Source of the DNA: an uncultured Muribaculaceae bacterium | GTDB taxonomy: Bacteria; Bacteroidota; Bacteroidia; Bacteroidales; Muribaculaceae | Assembly (NCBI GenBank): GCA_910589095.1 | Contig: CAJUSN010000053.1 | Coordinates: 1 to 14,230, forward strand | Direction: 5' to 3' | DNA length: 14,230 bases | In this document: positions 1 to 5,995 of the stretch, in pieces | How positions within the stretch are numbered: the first letter of the stretch is position 1 | Layout of the letters: each line of letters starts with the position of its first letter | Translations under genes and position numbers: made by a program | Notes under the pieces: model-generated | The model's input: the letters and a program-made list of their open reading frames with translations, nothing else | Database searches by the model: none | Told to the model about the DNA's origin: nothing

Positions 1-459
1 AGCACCACCGTTGATGATGTTCATCATGGGAACGGGGAGAACGTAAGAGTTGCAGCCACCGATATATTTGTAGAGGGGAAGATCGAGATAGTCGGCAGCG
101 GCCTTTGCAACAGCGAGCGAAACACCGAGGATGGCGTTGGCGCCGAGATTGCTCTTAGTGTCGGTACCGTCGAGGGCGATCATAGTTTCGTCAATCTTGA
201 TTTGATCGAGAGCGCTCATACCCTTGAGGGCTTCAGCGATGGGGCCGTTAACGTTGGCAACAGCTTTGGTAACGCCTTTACCCATGTAGCGAGACTTGTC
301 GCCGTCGCGAAGTTCGAGAGCTTCGTTAACACCGGTAGAAGCACCAGAGGGAACAGAAGCACGACCGCGAGCACCTGATTCAAGGATTACATCTACTTCA
401 ACAGTGGGGTTGCCGCGTGAATCAAGCACCTCACGACCAATGATTTTTTCAATTTTCAT
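1..459 (-). CDS. eno: Enolase (phosphopyruvate hydratase), N-terminal part, cut by window edge
   Basis: Enolase interconverts 2-phosphoglycerate and phosphoenolpyruvate in cytosolic glycolysis. The first 153 residues are visible; the family is usually about 430 residues, so roughly two thirds lie beyond position 1. What is seen: the start MKIEKIIGREVLDSRGNPTV, the mobile substrate loop SGASTG at residues 38-43, the N-terminal capping domain, then the beginning of the barrel with VPMMNIINGG near residues 143-152. The catalytic acids and lysine of the barrel are outside the window. The ATG at 457-459 is the family start; no Shine-Dalgarno precedes it. It has its own Bacteroidetes-type promoter at 525-556, so it is probably transcribed apart from the ribosomal cluster. 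The identification is secure. Confidence 0.97.
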   Translation of the reverse strand, partial: MKIEKIIGREVLDSRGNPTVEVDVILESGARGRASVPSGASTGVNEALELRDGDKSRYMGKGVTKAVANVNGPIAEALKGMSALDQIKIDETMIALDGTDTKSNLGANAILGVSLAVAKAAADYLDLPLYKYIGGCNSYVLPVPMMNIINGGA

Positions 460-524
460 AATTGTGTTGACTTAAAAAGTTGGTTATTTATGTTTGTTAT
501 TTTCCGAATTGGATTTACTTGGCA

Positions 525-556
525 CAAAGTTACAAAACAATTGATTGAAATGCAAT
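525..556 (-). promoter_or_regulatory. Bacteroidetes-type promoter for eno
   Basis: On the minus strand the -7 element TAACTTTG (525-532) matches the Bacteroidetes consensus TAnnTTTG exactly. It is preceded after 20 bp by ATTG (553-556), a 3-of-4 match to the -33 TTTG. Transcription would begin near 518, leaving a 5' leader of about 60 nt before the eno ATG. The rest of the 163-bp gap (460-622) holds only AT-rich sequence and a weak hairpin next to the upstream gene's stop. Confidence 0.65.
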
Positions 557-597
557 AATGCGCAGTGGTAAGATTGGTTAATTTGGGTAAAAGGAAT

Positions 598-617
598 GAA
601 AATTGGCATTTTACCAA
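598..617 (-). terminator. Weak candidate terminator after the Sel1-repeat gene
   Basis: Just after the TGA of the gene at 623-1429 the minus-strand transcript reads UUGGU-AAAAU-GCCAA followed by UUUUC. This is a 5-bp stem with one G-U pair and a short U run. The stem is weak, so this may not be an efficient terminator, and read-through into eno is possible. Confidence 0.3.
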
Positions 618-622
618 CTAAG

Positions 623-1429
623 TCATTCCATATTATGTTCCGCGTCAGATTCTATATACGACCCCCGGACAGAATCATAAACGAACTGTTCAGGGATTCG
701 CACGCGCTCTCGTTCCGATCCGTATATTGAAAAGTAAGTTTCATTGCCATGAATATCAAGCCTTCGCATATCGCTATCCGTAATCGGAATTCTGTATAAA
801 TATGGAGACACAATAAAACCTATATAAGAATCAGCAGCGCCAACAGCAGACCTCAAATTAATTTGTTCGCCGTACATAGGTACAATATAATCATATGAGA
901 GTGGGATATCATCGTGACCTATACGGAGACCTCGGTTATCGAGTTTGAGCAAGCCTGATTTGCCTTTCAGAGAGGCACAAACATACACTGTATCGTTGCG
1001 TTCGAACAGGAATGGTATGTCATTGCCAAGCGGGCCATACTCTATTATAGAAAACTGAGAGTTGGATTTCAAGAAATTAATTATACTTTTAATAGCGCGA
1101 ACAGACGCGTAGACGGAAGTCAAGTTATCGACTATTGCACAGGAATCAGTAACAGTACTCAAAAATGCGTTGGCTGACTTGAAATCTTGCTTTGCCGCAG
1201 AGAGTAAGGCAAGATATGCAGCCGCTCGCTCGTGACCATTGGATGCAGCCGAATTTAACCAATCATGCGCTTCACCAATGTCGATGCTGTCTAAACGTGC
1301 ATAAAGGTAAATTCCATACTGGAATTGAGCATCAGGATTTCCGGAAATTGCCTCACGACGCAGTTTATTAATATCTGCGAATGCCATTGTAGAAACCATG
1401 CAAAGTAGAAACGCGATAAAATACTTCAT
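623..1429 (-). CDS. Exported Sel1-repeat protein with WG-repeat-like C-terminal half
   Basis: This is a 268-residue protein of unknown function. Residues 1-18 form a signal peptide (basic MK, a hydrophobic run, AFA before D19), so it is probably exported to the periplasm; no lipobox cysteine is present. Residues about 24-75 fit one to two Sel1-like TPR units, with G-N-P-D-A-Q-F-Q-Y-G (30-39), then A-x-x-W-L-x-x-A-A-S-N-G (54-65) and A-A-A-Y-L-A-L-L (69-76). Residues about 125-250 look beta-rich. There KSGLLKLDNRG (157-167) followed by IPLSYDYIVPM (175-185) resembles the WG/KWG beta-repeat pattern (K-W-G-F-I-D-x-x-G ... I-P-x-x-Y-D). It lies between the rplQ terminator and eno and has its own promoter, so it is not part of the ribosomal operon. 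Sel1 proteins generally mediate protein-protein contacts; no enzymatic role can be read here. The Sel1 call is fairly sure, the WG call tentative. Confidence 0.75.
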   Translation of the reverse strand: MKYFIAFLLCMVSTMAFADINKLRREAISGNPDAQFQYGIYLYARLDSIDIGEAHDWLNSAASNGHERAAAYLALLSAAKQDFKSANAFLSTVTDSCAIVDNLTSVYASVRAIKSIINFLKSNSQFSIIEYGPLGNDIPFLFERNDTVYVCASLKGKSGLLKLDNRGLRIGHDDIPLSYDYIVPMYGEQINLRSAVGAADSYIGFIVSPYLYRIPITDSDMRRLDIHGNETYFSIYGSERERVRIPEQFVYDSVRGSYIESDAEHNME

Positions 1430-1468
1430 GTGATAATGATTAAATTATAAAATTAAGATATTTCCGCG

Positions 1469-1500
1469 CTAAGTTAGTACGAACTTAAAGCAATATCAAA
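1469..1500 (-). promoter_or_regulatory. Bacteroidetes-type promoter for the Sel1-repeat gene
   Basis: On the minus strand a perfect -33 TTTG (1497-1500) is followed after 20 bp by TAACTTAG (1469-1476), which differs from TAnnTTTG at one position. The predicted start near 1462 gives a short leader of about 30 nt to the ATG at 1429. It lies downstream of the ribosomal operon terminator, supporting separate transcription. Confidence 0.55.
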
Positions 1501-1542
1501 AACACATTCGTGATTTAACTTTAATTAACGATAAAAGAGATT

Positions 1543-1577
1543 AAAAAAAGCGTCCCTCAGTCTGGGCCGAGGGACGC
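1543..1577 (-). terminator. Rho-independent terminator of the ribosomal operon
   Basis: The minus-strand transcript forms a perfect 9-bp stem GCGUCCCUC / GAGGGACGC (1569-1577 with 1550-1558) around a 10-nt loop, directly followed by seven U residues (1543-1549). It lies 54 nt past the rplQ stop codon and no further ribosomal gene follows, so it marks the end of the S10-spc-alpha transcription unit. Confidence 0.93.
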
Positions 1578-1589
1578 AATGTGATATGC

Positions 1590-1618
1590 GACTCTGCTGT
1601 ATAAATTACAGCTGAGTC
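1590..1618 (-). other. Strong hairpin in the rplQ 3' untranslated region
   Basis: The transcript reads GACUC-A-GCUGUA-AUUUA-UACAGC-A-GAGUC. It forms 11 Watson-Crick pairs interrupted by a single A-A mismatch, closed by a 5-nt loop. It starts 13 nt after the rplQ stop codon. No U run follows it, so it is not itself an intrinsic terminator; the terminator hairpin comes 12 nt later. It could protect the mRNA 3' end or bind a protein, but the function is unknown. Confidence 0.7.
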
Positions 1619-1631
1619 AAGTACTGTAGAT

Positions 1632-2117
1632 TTATTCAGCTGCGGGAGCTTCAGTAGCGGGAGCTTCAGCTGCAGGTGCTTCGGTAGCAGCTGCCTTAGA
1701 GCGGCGAGAGCGACGTGTGCGACCTTCTTTCTTGGCTCCTTTTTCCTTGAGCATGTTTTCGTTGTAGTCAACGAGCTCAATGAAGCACATCTGGGCATTG
1801 TCGCCAAGACGGTTGCCGGTTTTGAGGATGCGAGTGTAACCACCGTTGCGTTCTGCAATCTTGGTGGAGATTTCGCGGAAGAGTTCGTTGACAGCTTCCT
1901 TGTTCTGGAGGTAGCTGAATACCAAACGACGATTTACCATCGAGTCGTTCTTGGCACGGTTGATAAGGGGCTCGGCGTAGATGCGGAGAGCTTTAGCCTT
2001 GGCCAGAGTCGTGAAGATGCGCTTGTGCATGATCAACGAGATGGTCATATTGGCCAAAAGAGCGTCGCGATGGGCTTTTTTACGACCGAGGTGGTTGAAT
2101 TTTTTATTGTGTCTCAT
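1632..2117 (-). CDS. rplQ: 50S ribosomal protein L17 (bL17) with Ala/Pro/Glu tail
   Basis: L17 is a large-subunit protein near the polypeptide exit region. The core (residues 1 to about 125) has the family start MRHNKKFNHLGRKKAHRDAL, followed by LIMHKRIFTTLAKAKALR and a C-terminal core containing GDNAQMCFIELVDYN. At 161 residues it is longer than the 127-residue E. coli protein. The excess is a basic patch (EGRTRRSRRSK, 131-141) followed by an acidic, low-complexity tail built from four imperfect five-residue units (AAATE, APAAE, APATE, APAAE). It is the last gene of the cluster, starting 10 nt after rpoA, as in the alpha operon elsewhere. Its start lacks a Shine-Dalgarno and has an AT-rich leader. 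Confidence 0.97.
   Translation of the reverse strand: MRHNKKFNHLGRKKAHRDALLANMTISLIMHKRIFTTLAKAKALRIYAEPLINRAKNDSMVNRRLVFSYLQNKEAVNELFREISTKIAERNGGYTRILKTGNRLGDNAQMCFIELVDYNENMLKEKGAKKEGRTRRSRRSKAAATEAPAAEAPATEAPAAE
1635..1694 (-). repeat. Four imperfect 15-bp tandem units in the 3' end of rplQ
   Basis: On the plus strand the units read ttcagctgcgggagc, ttcagtagcgggagc, ttcagctgcaggtgc and ttcggtagcagctgc, at 1635, 1650, 1665 and 1680. They encode the pentapeptide series ending L17. The 15-bp period keeps frame, so copy number could change by slippage without disrupting the gene. Confidence 0.85.
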
Positions 2118-2127
2118 CGTTAATTTT

Positions 2128-3120
2128 TTACTCTATGTCTAATTTGTATTTTGAAATATCCATCCCGAACGAGAGGTTGAGATTGGCGAGGAGTTCATCA
2201 AGTTCAGTAAGCGATTTCTTACCGAAGTTGCGGAACTTGAGAAGGTCGTTGCGGTTGAAAACAACGAGTTCGCCAAGAGTTTCAACTTCAGCGCTCTTCA
2301 AGCAATTGAGTGCGCGAACGGAGAGGTCCATGTCAACGAGCTTGGATTTAAGAAGCTGTCGCATGTGGAGTACTTCTTCATCGAATTCCTCATTTTCTTC
2401 CTGCTCAGAGGTCTCAAGAGTGATTTTCTCATCAGAGAAGAGCATGAAGTGATAGATAAGGATCTTCGCTGCCTCTTTGAGCGCATCCTTAGGAAGGATG
2501 GAACCGTTGGTGGTTATTTCAAGAGTGAGCTTGTCGTAGTCGGTTTTTTGGTCGACGCGGAAGTTGTCCACCGTGTATTTCACATTCTTGATGGGAGTGT
2601 AGATGGAGTCGATGGCAATAACGTTAACATCGTCAGTAGCAACATTATTTTCATCGGCGGGGACCCATCCACGGCCCTTATTGATGGTGAATTCAAGAGT
2701 GAAGCTTGCGCCGGGATCCAAATGACAGATGACGAGATCAGGGTTCAATACCTGGAAGCCGGAAAGAACGCTGTTGAGGTCGCCGGCTTTAAACACTTCC
2801 TGATCCGAAACAGTGATTGAGGCTTTCTCAAACTCTGCATCTTCGACAGTGTGCTTGAGGTCGATTTTTTTGAGGTTAAGGATAATGTTTGTCACATCTT
2901 CCTTAACACCGGGAATGGTATCGAATTCATGTTTAACACCGTCAATTTTAATTGACGAGATAGCAAAACCTTCAAGTGAAGAGAGAAGGATTCTGCGGAG
3001 TGCGTTACCGATGGTGATACCATATCCAGGCTCCAATGGCTTGAACTCAAATTTGCCGAAGTTGTTATCGGCTTCCAACATCAAGACTTTGTCGGGTTTC
3101 TGAAAAGCTAAAATAGCCAT
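2128..3120 (-). CDS. rpoA: DNA-directed RNA polymerase alpha subunit
   Basis: This subunit dimerises to start RNA polymerase assembly, and its C-terminal domain contacts DNA and activators. It is 330 residues, about the usual length. The N-terminal domain (about 1-235) holds PLEPGYGITIGNALRRILLSS (29-49), a dimerisation and assembly signature. An acidic linker (EEENEEFDEE, about 240-249) leads to the C-terminal domain. There R269, N272 and K275 in SVRALNCLK and the FGKKSL motif (299-304) match the E. coli DNA-contacting residues R265, N268, K271 and G296-S299. It lies between rpsD (23-nt gap) and rplQ (10-nt gap), the classic alpha-operon order, which ties polymerase synthesis to ribosome synthesis. 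Confidence 0.98.
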   Translation of the reverse strand: MAILAFQKPDKVLMLEADNNFGKFEFKPLEPGYGITIGNALRRILLSSLEGFAISSIKIDGVKHEFDTIPGVKEDVTNIILNLKKIDLKHTVEDAEFEKASITVSDQEVFKAGDLNSVLSGFQVLNPDLVICHLDPGASFTLEFTINKGRGWVPADENNVATDDVNVIAIDSIYTPIKNVKYTVDNFRVDQKTDYDKLTLEITTNGSILPKDALKEAAKILIYHFMLFSDEKITLETSEQEENEEFDEEVLHMRQLLKSKLVDMDLSVRALNCLKSAEVETLGELVVFNRNDLLKFRNFGKKSLTELDELLANLNLSFGMDISKYKLDIE

Positions 3121-3143
3121 GTGGATCTGTCGTTTAGAGATTA

Positions 3144-3749
3144 TTATTTAGAATACAACTCGACGATGAGCTGTTCTTTGATGTTCTCAGGAATGTCTTC
3201 GCGTGCGGGCACGTGGAGGAACTTACCGGCTTTGAGTGATTCATCCCATTCCAACCAAGGATATTTAGAGTGGTTGAAACCGGCAAGAGCGTCGGCAATG
3301 ACTTCGAGAGATTTAGATTTTTCGCGAACGGCAACCACGTCACCGGGCTGAACAGCGTAAGAAGCGATGTTGACAACCTGACCGTTCACAGTGATGTGAC
3401 GGTGAAGGACGAGCTGACGTGCAGCTGCGCGGGTGGGAGCGATACCGAGACGGTAAACAACGTTGTCCAGACGACCTTCAAGGAGCTGAAGGAGGATTTC
3501 ACCGGTGATACCCTTAGAGCGGGCAGCACGGTTGAAGAGGTTGTGGAATTGTTTCTCGAGAACGCCGTAAGTATATTTGGCTTTCTGTTTCTCGCGGAGC
3601 TGCACACCATATTCCGAAGTCTTACGGCGCTTGTTCTGGCCGTGCTGACCCGGGGGGAAGTTCTTTTTGGCGAGCACCTTGTCTTCACCGAAGATGGGTT
3701 CGCCGAATTTGCGTGCGATTTTTGACTTGGGGCCTGTATATCTTGCCAT
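3144..3749 (-). CDS. rpsD: 30S ribosomal protein S4 (uS4), zinc-free form
   Basis: S4 is a primary 16S rRNA binding protein that nucleates assembly of the small-subunit body, and in other bacteria it represses its own mRNA. It is 201 residues, near the E. coli length of 206. It has the start MARYTGPKSKIARKFGEPIFG, a basic PPGQHGQNKRRKTSEYGVQL region (32-51), and the S4 RNA-binding domain from about 91 (EGRLDNVVYRLGIAPTRAAA, then HITVNGQVVNI). The protein contains no cysteine, so the N-terminal zinc knuckle seen in some bacteria is absent. Its start is preceded by an unusually long 228-nt gap after rpsK, which may be a control region. No Shine-Dalgarno is visible. Confidence 0.98.
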   Translation of the reverse strand: MARYTGPKSKIARKFGEPIFGEDKVLAKKNFPPGQHGQNKRRKTSEYGVQLREKQKAKYTYGVLEKQFHNLFNRAARSKGITGEILLQLLEGRLDNVVYRLGIAPTRAAARQLVLHRHITVNGQVVNIASYAVQPGDVVAVREKSKSLEVIADALAGFNHSKYPWLEWDESLKAGKFLHVPAREDIPENIKEQLIVELYSK

Positions 3750-3977
3750 TGTTGTAAATCGATGTTGTTGTTAAAAAGCGAGTTCAGGACTGTCGATGCG
3801 CGAGAGGCGGGTCAGTGCAGCCGCGACCATAGAGAGGTGATATAAAATTATGATCAATTTCACGTTTCCGTCGCCCGTAAGAGCCTCGTAAATGAAGCCT
3901 GACTCTTGGATGAGGTATTTTAGTAGAGGGTATCTGAATTTAAACCGAAACCTATAACGCAGAGGCGCGGTAAATAA
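3750..3977 (-). other. Long rpsK-rpsD intercistronic region, candidate S4 leader
   Basis: This 228-nt gap is the largest within an operon whose other gaps are mostly under 60 nt. The transcript can form a 7-bp stem AAGAGUC / GGCUCUU (3901-3907 with 3879-3885, 15-nt loop). It also contains two similar segments, GCCUCUGCG (3966-3958) and GCCUCUCGCG (3809-3800), either of which could pair through GCCUC with the GAGGC (3887-3883) between them, a possible alternative-fold arrangement. No promoter match with both elements was found. S4 represses its own mRNA through structured leaders in E. coli and Bacillus, but nothing here proves S4 binding. A small reading frame also runs through it. Confidence 0.4.
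3771..3863 (-). other. Possible 30-codon small ORF in the rpsK-rpsD gap
   Basis: Reading from GTG at 3861-3863 to TAA at 3771-3773 gives 30 residues: a hydrophobic stretch (V-K-L-I-I-I-L-Y-H-L-S-M-V-A-A-A-L) followed by T-R-L-S-R-I-D-S-P-E-L-A-F. The only ATG in the frame (3828-3830) would give 19 residues. No ribosome binding site is evident and the start is non-standard. The hydrophobic helix with a charged tail looks peptide-like, but chance is quite possible. The frame is open all the way back to the rpsK stop codon. Confidence 0.2.
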
Positions 3978-4367
3978 TTATACGCGACGGCGTTTGGGAG
4001 GACGGCATCCGTTGTGGGGAAGCGGAGTGACGTCGATGATTTCAGTCACTTCGATACCTGCACCGTGGATGGTACGGATAGCGGACTCACGTCCGTTGCC
4101 GGGACCCTTCACATAGGCTTTCACCTTGCGGAGACCGAGGTCGTAAGCAACCTTGGCGCAATCCTGAGCAGCCATCTGAGCTGCATAAGGAGTGTTTTTC
4201 TTTGAGCCACGGAAGCCCATTTTACCTGCGCTTGACCAAGAGATCACCTGACCTTCGGAGTTGGCTAAGCATACAATAATGTTGTTGAAAGAGGAGTGAA
4301 CGTGAAGTTGGCCGGCGGCATCAACCTTAACGTTTCTCTTCTTGGATGCGACTGTTTTTTTTGCCAT
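3978..4367 (-). CDS. rpsK: 30S ribosomal protein S11 (uS11)
   Basis: S11 forms part of the small-subunit platform beside the mRNA exit and E site. At 129 residues it matches the usual length. Seen are the basic N-terminal arm (KKTVASKKRNVKV), HVHSSFNNIIVCLANSEGQV (22-41), SSAGKMGFRGSKK (45-57), KGPGNGRESAIR (87-98), and the conserved basic end PLPHNGCRPPKRRRV. The asparagine of the HNGCR turn (N119) is the residue converted to isoaspartate in E. coli S11. It starts 9 nt after rpsM. After its TAA the same frame stays open for 68 more codons. Confidence 0.98.
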   Translation of the reverse strand: MAKKTVASKKRNVKVDAAGQLHVHSSFNNIIVCLANSEGQVISWSSAGKMGFRGSKKNTPYAAQMAAQDCAKVAYDLGLRKVKAYVKGPGNGRESAIRTIHGAGIEVTEIIDVTPLPHNGCRPPKRRRV

Positions 4368-4376
4368 ACTAATTTA

Positions 4377-4757
4377 TTATTTTGTAGCTTTCTTCTTGTT
4401 AGCAACTGTTTTCTTGCGACCCTTGCGAGTGCGAGCGTTGTTCTTAGTGCTCTGACCGCGAACGGGAAGACCGTTACGGTGACGGATGCCACGGTAGCAA
4501 CCGATGTCCATGAGGCGCTTGATGTTAAGCTGGATCTCGCTGCGGAGGTCACCTTCCACTTTGTAATCGCTGCCGATTACTTCGCGGACTTTAGCTGCCT
4601 GAGCGTCAGTCCAATCCTTAACCTTGATGTCAACGTCGACACCGGCCTTCTCAAGAATGGACTTGGCTGAGCTTCGGCCAATGCCGAAAATGTAAGTCAA
4701 GGCTATCTCACCTCTCTTGTTTTGGGGGAGGTCAACTCCCACGATACGTACTGCCAT
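4377..4757 (-). CDS. rpsM: 30S ribosomal protein S13 (uS13)
   Basis: S13 sits in the small-subunit head, makes bridges to the large subunit and contacts the P-site tRNA with its C-terminal tail. It is 126 residues, slightly longer than the 118 of E. coli because of a lysine-rich tail (RKGRKKTVANKKKATK). Seen are the start MAVRIVGVDLPQNKRGEIAL, the helix-hairpin region with FGIGRSSAKSIL (24-35), and the signature RGIRHRNGLPVRGQSTKNNA (89-108). The leader is AT-rich without a Shine-Dalgarno. Confidence 0.98.
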   Translation of the reverse strand: MAVRIVGVDLPQNKRGEIALTYIFGIGRSSAKSILEKAGVDVDIKVKDWTDAQAAKVREVIGSDYKVEGDLRSEIQLNIKRLMDIGCYRGIRHRNGLPVRGQSTKNNARTRKGRKKTVANKKKATK

Positions 4758-4799
4758 ATATACTTTTGACTAAATTTTTTGCAAAATTACGAAAAAAAT

Positions 4800-4916
4800 T
4801 TATCCTTGACGCTGTTTGTACTTAGGATTTTTTTTGTTGATCACGTAAAGGCGACCCTTGCGGCGGACGATTTTGCTGTCCGGGGTGCGTTTTTTAACTG
4901 AGGCTCTTACTTTCAT
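4800..4916 (-). CDS. rpmJ: 50S ribosomal protein L36 (bL36), cysteine-free form
   Basis: This 38-residue protein was found by reading the gap between infA and rpsM. It runs from MKVRASVKKRTPDSKIVRRK to the family end NPKYKQRQG and stops at TAA 4800-4802. L36 stabilises 23S rRNA folds in the large subunit. Compared with the zinc-binding form (C11, C14, C27, H33), this protein has T11, S14, N27 and Y33, so all four zinc ligands are replaced. Length and order (infA-rpmJ-rpsM) are those of the family, so it should be functional. This is the zinc-independent (C-) type of L36. Confidence 0.97.
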   Translation of the reverse strand: MKVRASVKKRTPDSKIVRRKGRLYVINKKNPKYKQRQG

Positions 4917-4942
4917 GTTATTGCGTTATTTTGTTGATTTAG

Positions 4943-5161
4943 TTATTTATATCGGAATGCGATTCGACCTTTTGAGAGATCGTAGGGCGACATTTCAACC
5001 CTCACTTTATCACCGGGAAGAATTTTTATATAATGCATACGCATTTTGCCGGAGATATGGGCTGTTATTTCATGTCCGTTTTCAAGCTCCACGCGGAACA
5101 TAGCGTTCGAGAGAGCTTCAACGATTACGCCGTCCTGTTCGATTGCTGATTGTTTTGCCAT
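4943..5161 (-). CDS. infA: Translation initiation factor IF-1
   Basis: IF-1 occupies the ribosomal A site during initiation and helps IF-2 and IF-3. At 72 residues it is exactly family length and forms a single S1-type OB fold. Seen are the start MAKQSAIEQDGVIVEALSNA, then MFRVELENGHEITAHISGKM (21-40), MHYIKILPGDKVRVEMSPYD (42-61) and the ending LSKGRIAFRYK. It lies between map (21-nt gap) and rpmJ (26-nt gap), the usual place in clusters lacking adk. Confidence 0.98.
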   Translation of the reverse strand: MAKQSAIEQDGVIVEALSNAMFRVELENGHEITAHISGKMRMHYIKILPGDKVRVEMSPYDLSKGRIAFRYK

Positions 5162-5182
5162 AGGGAATTTCGTAATGTAGAA

Positions 5183-5965
5183 TTAAATAAATCTATCTTT
5201 AAGAACCTCGAACACAGGTTCGAACGAAGTTAGAATTTCGGCTTTGCCATCCATAACTGCAACGGTGTGCTCATAATGAGCCGAGGGCTTACGATCGCGT
5301 GTACGGCAAGTCCAGCCATCACGTTCTATAACGATGTTTCGGCTGCCCATATTGATCATGGGTTCAATTGCCAAACACATTCCATTGCGGATAACCGGGC
5401 CGGTGCCTCGGCGTCCATAGTTGGGCACCTCAGGGCTTTCGTGCATGTGGCGTCCTATACCGTGTCCACACATTTCGCGGACCACCGTGTAACGACGATG
5501 CTCGCAATAGGTCTGAACGGCATTGGCGATGTCACCTATACGATTGCCGGCCTTACATGCCTCGATACCCTTATAGAGCGACTGCTTTGTTGTAACGCAG
5601 AGTTGCATCACATCGTCAGCAATCTCACCTACGGGGAAAGTATAGCACATGTCGCCGCAGAAACCATCGAGCTCAACAACAAGGTCAACACCGATGATGT
5701 CGCCATTGCGAAGAGCATAGTTCGAGGGGAAGCCATGGACCACCACCTCATTCACCTCGCAGCAGATAGCGCCGGGGAAGCCTTCGTAACCGAGGCACGA
5801 AGGCTTTCCGCCGTTATCAGCTATGTACTCGCGCGCAACTGCATCCAACTTATGGGTTGTAACACCTTCAGTCACCCACTTGGCGATTTCGCCAAGTGTG
5901 CGACTGGTAAGTGCACATGCGTTACGCATGAGTTCTATTTCTTCGGGTGTCTTAAGATAGATCAT
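5183..5965 (-). CDS. map: Methionine aminopeptidase, type I
   Basis: This cytosolic metalloenzyme removes the initiator methionine from new proteins. It is 260 residues, near the 264 of E. coli. The five metal ligands are in place: D94 (IGVDLVVELD), D105 (GFCGDMCY), H168 (CGHGIGRHMHESP), E201 (AIEPM) and E232 (HYEHTV). H77 (VVVHGFP) and H175 match the substrate-contacting histidines of E. coli MetAP. It lacks an N-terminal SH3/zinc-finger extension, so it is the minimal type Ia form. It follows secY by 30 nt, with no adk in between. Confidence 0.98.
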   Translation of the reverse strand: MIYLKTPEEIELMRNACALTSRTLGEIAKWVTEGVTTHKLDAVAREYIADNGGKPSCLGYEGFPGAICCEVNEVVVHGFPSNYALRNGDIIGVDLVVELDGFCGDMCYTFPVGEIADDVMQLCVTTKQSLYKGIEACKAGNRIGDIANAVQTYCEHRRYTVVREMCGHGIGRHMHESPEVPNYGRRGTGPVIRNGMCLAIEPMINMGSRNIVIERDGWTCRTRDRKPSAHYEHTVAVMDGKAEILTSFEPVFEVLKDRFI

Positions 5966-5995
5966 TTATATTAACTGAATTCTCAAGCGAAGAGG

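Noticed and set aside
3950..3957. TAGGTTTC-like -7 box at the start of the rpsK-rpsD gap, considered as an internal promoter
   Set aside because: One mismatch at the final conserved G and no TTTG at the correct distance; too weak to call.
4782..4789. TAATTTTG on the minus strand between rpmJ and rpsM, an exact match to the -7 promoter element
   Set aside because: No TTTG-like -33 element lies 19-21 bp upstream, and AT-rich spacers produce this 8-mer often. It is not called as a promoter.
5966..5995. Missing adk between secY and map
   Set aside because: adk occupies this site in many Firmicutes and other bacteria, but its absence here is a common arrangement and not a deletion scar; the 30-nt spacer shows no remnant.
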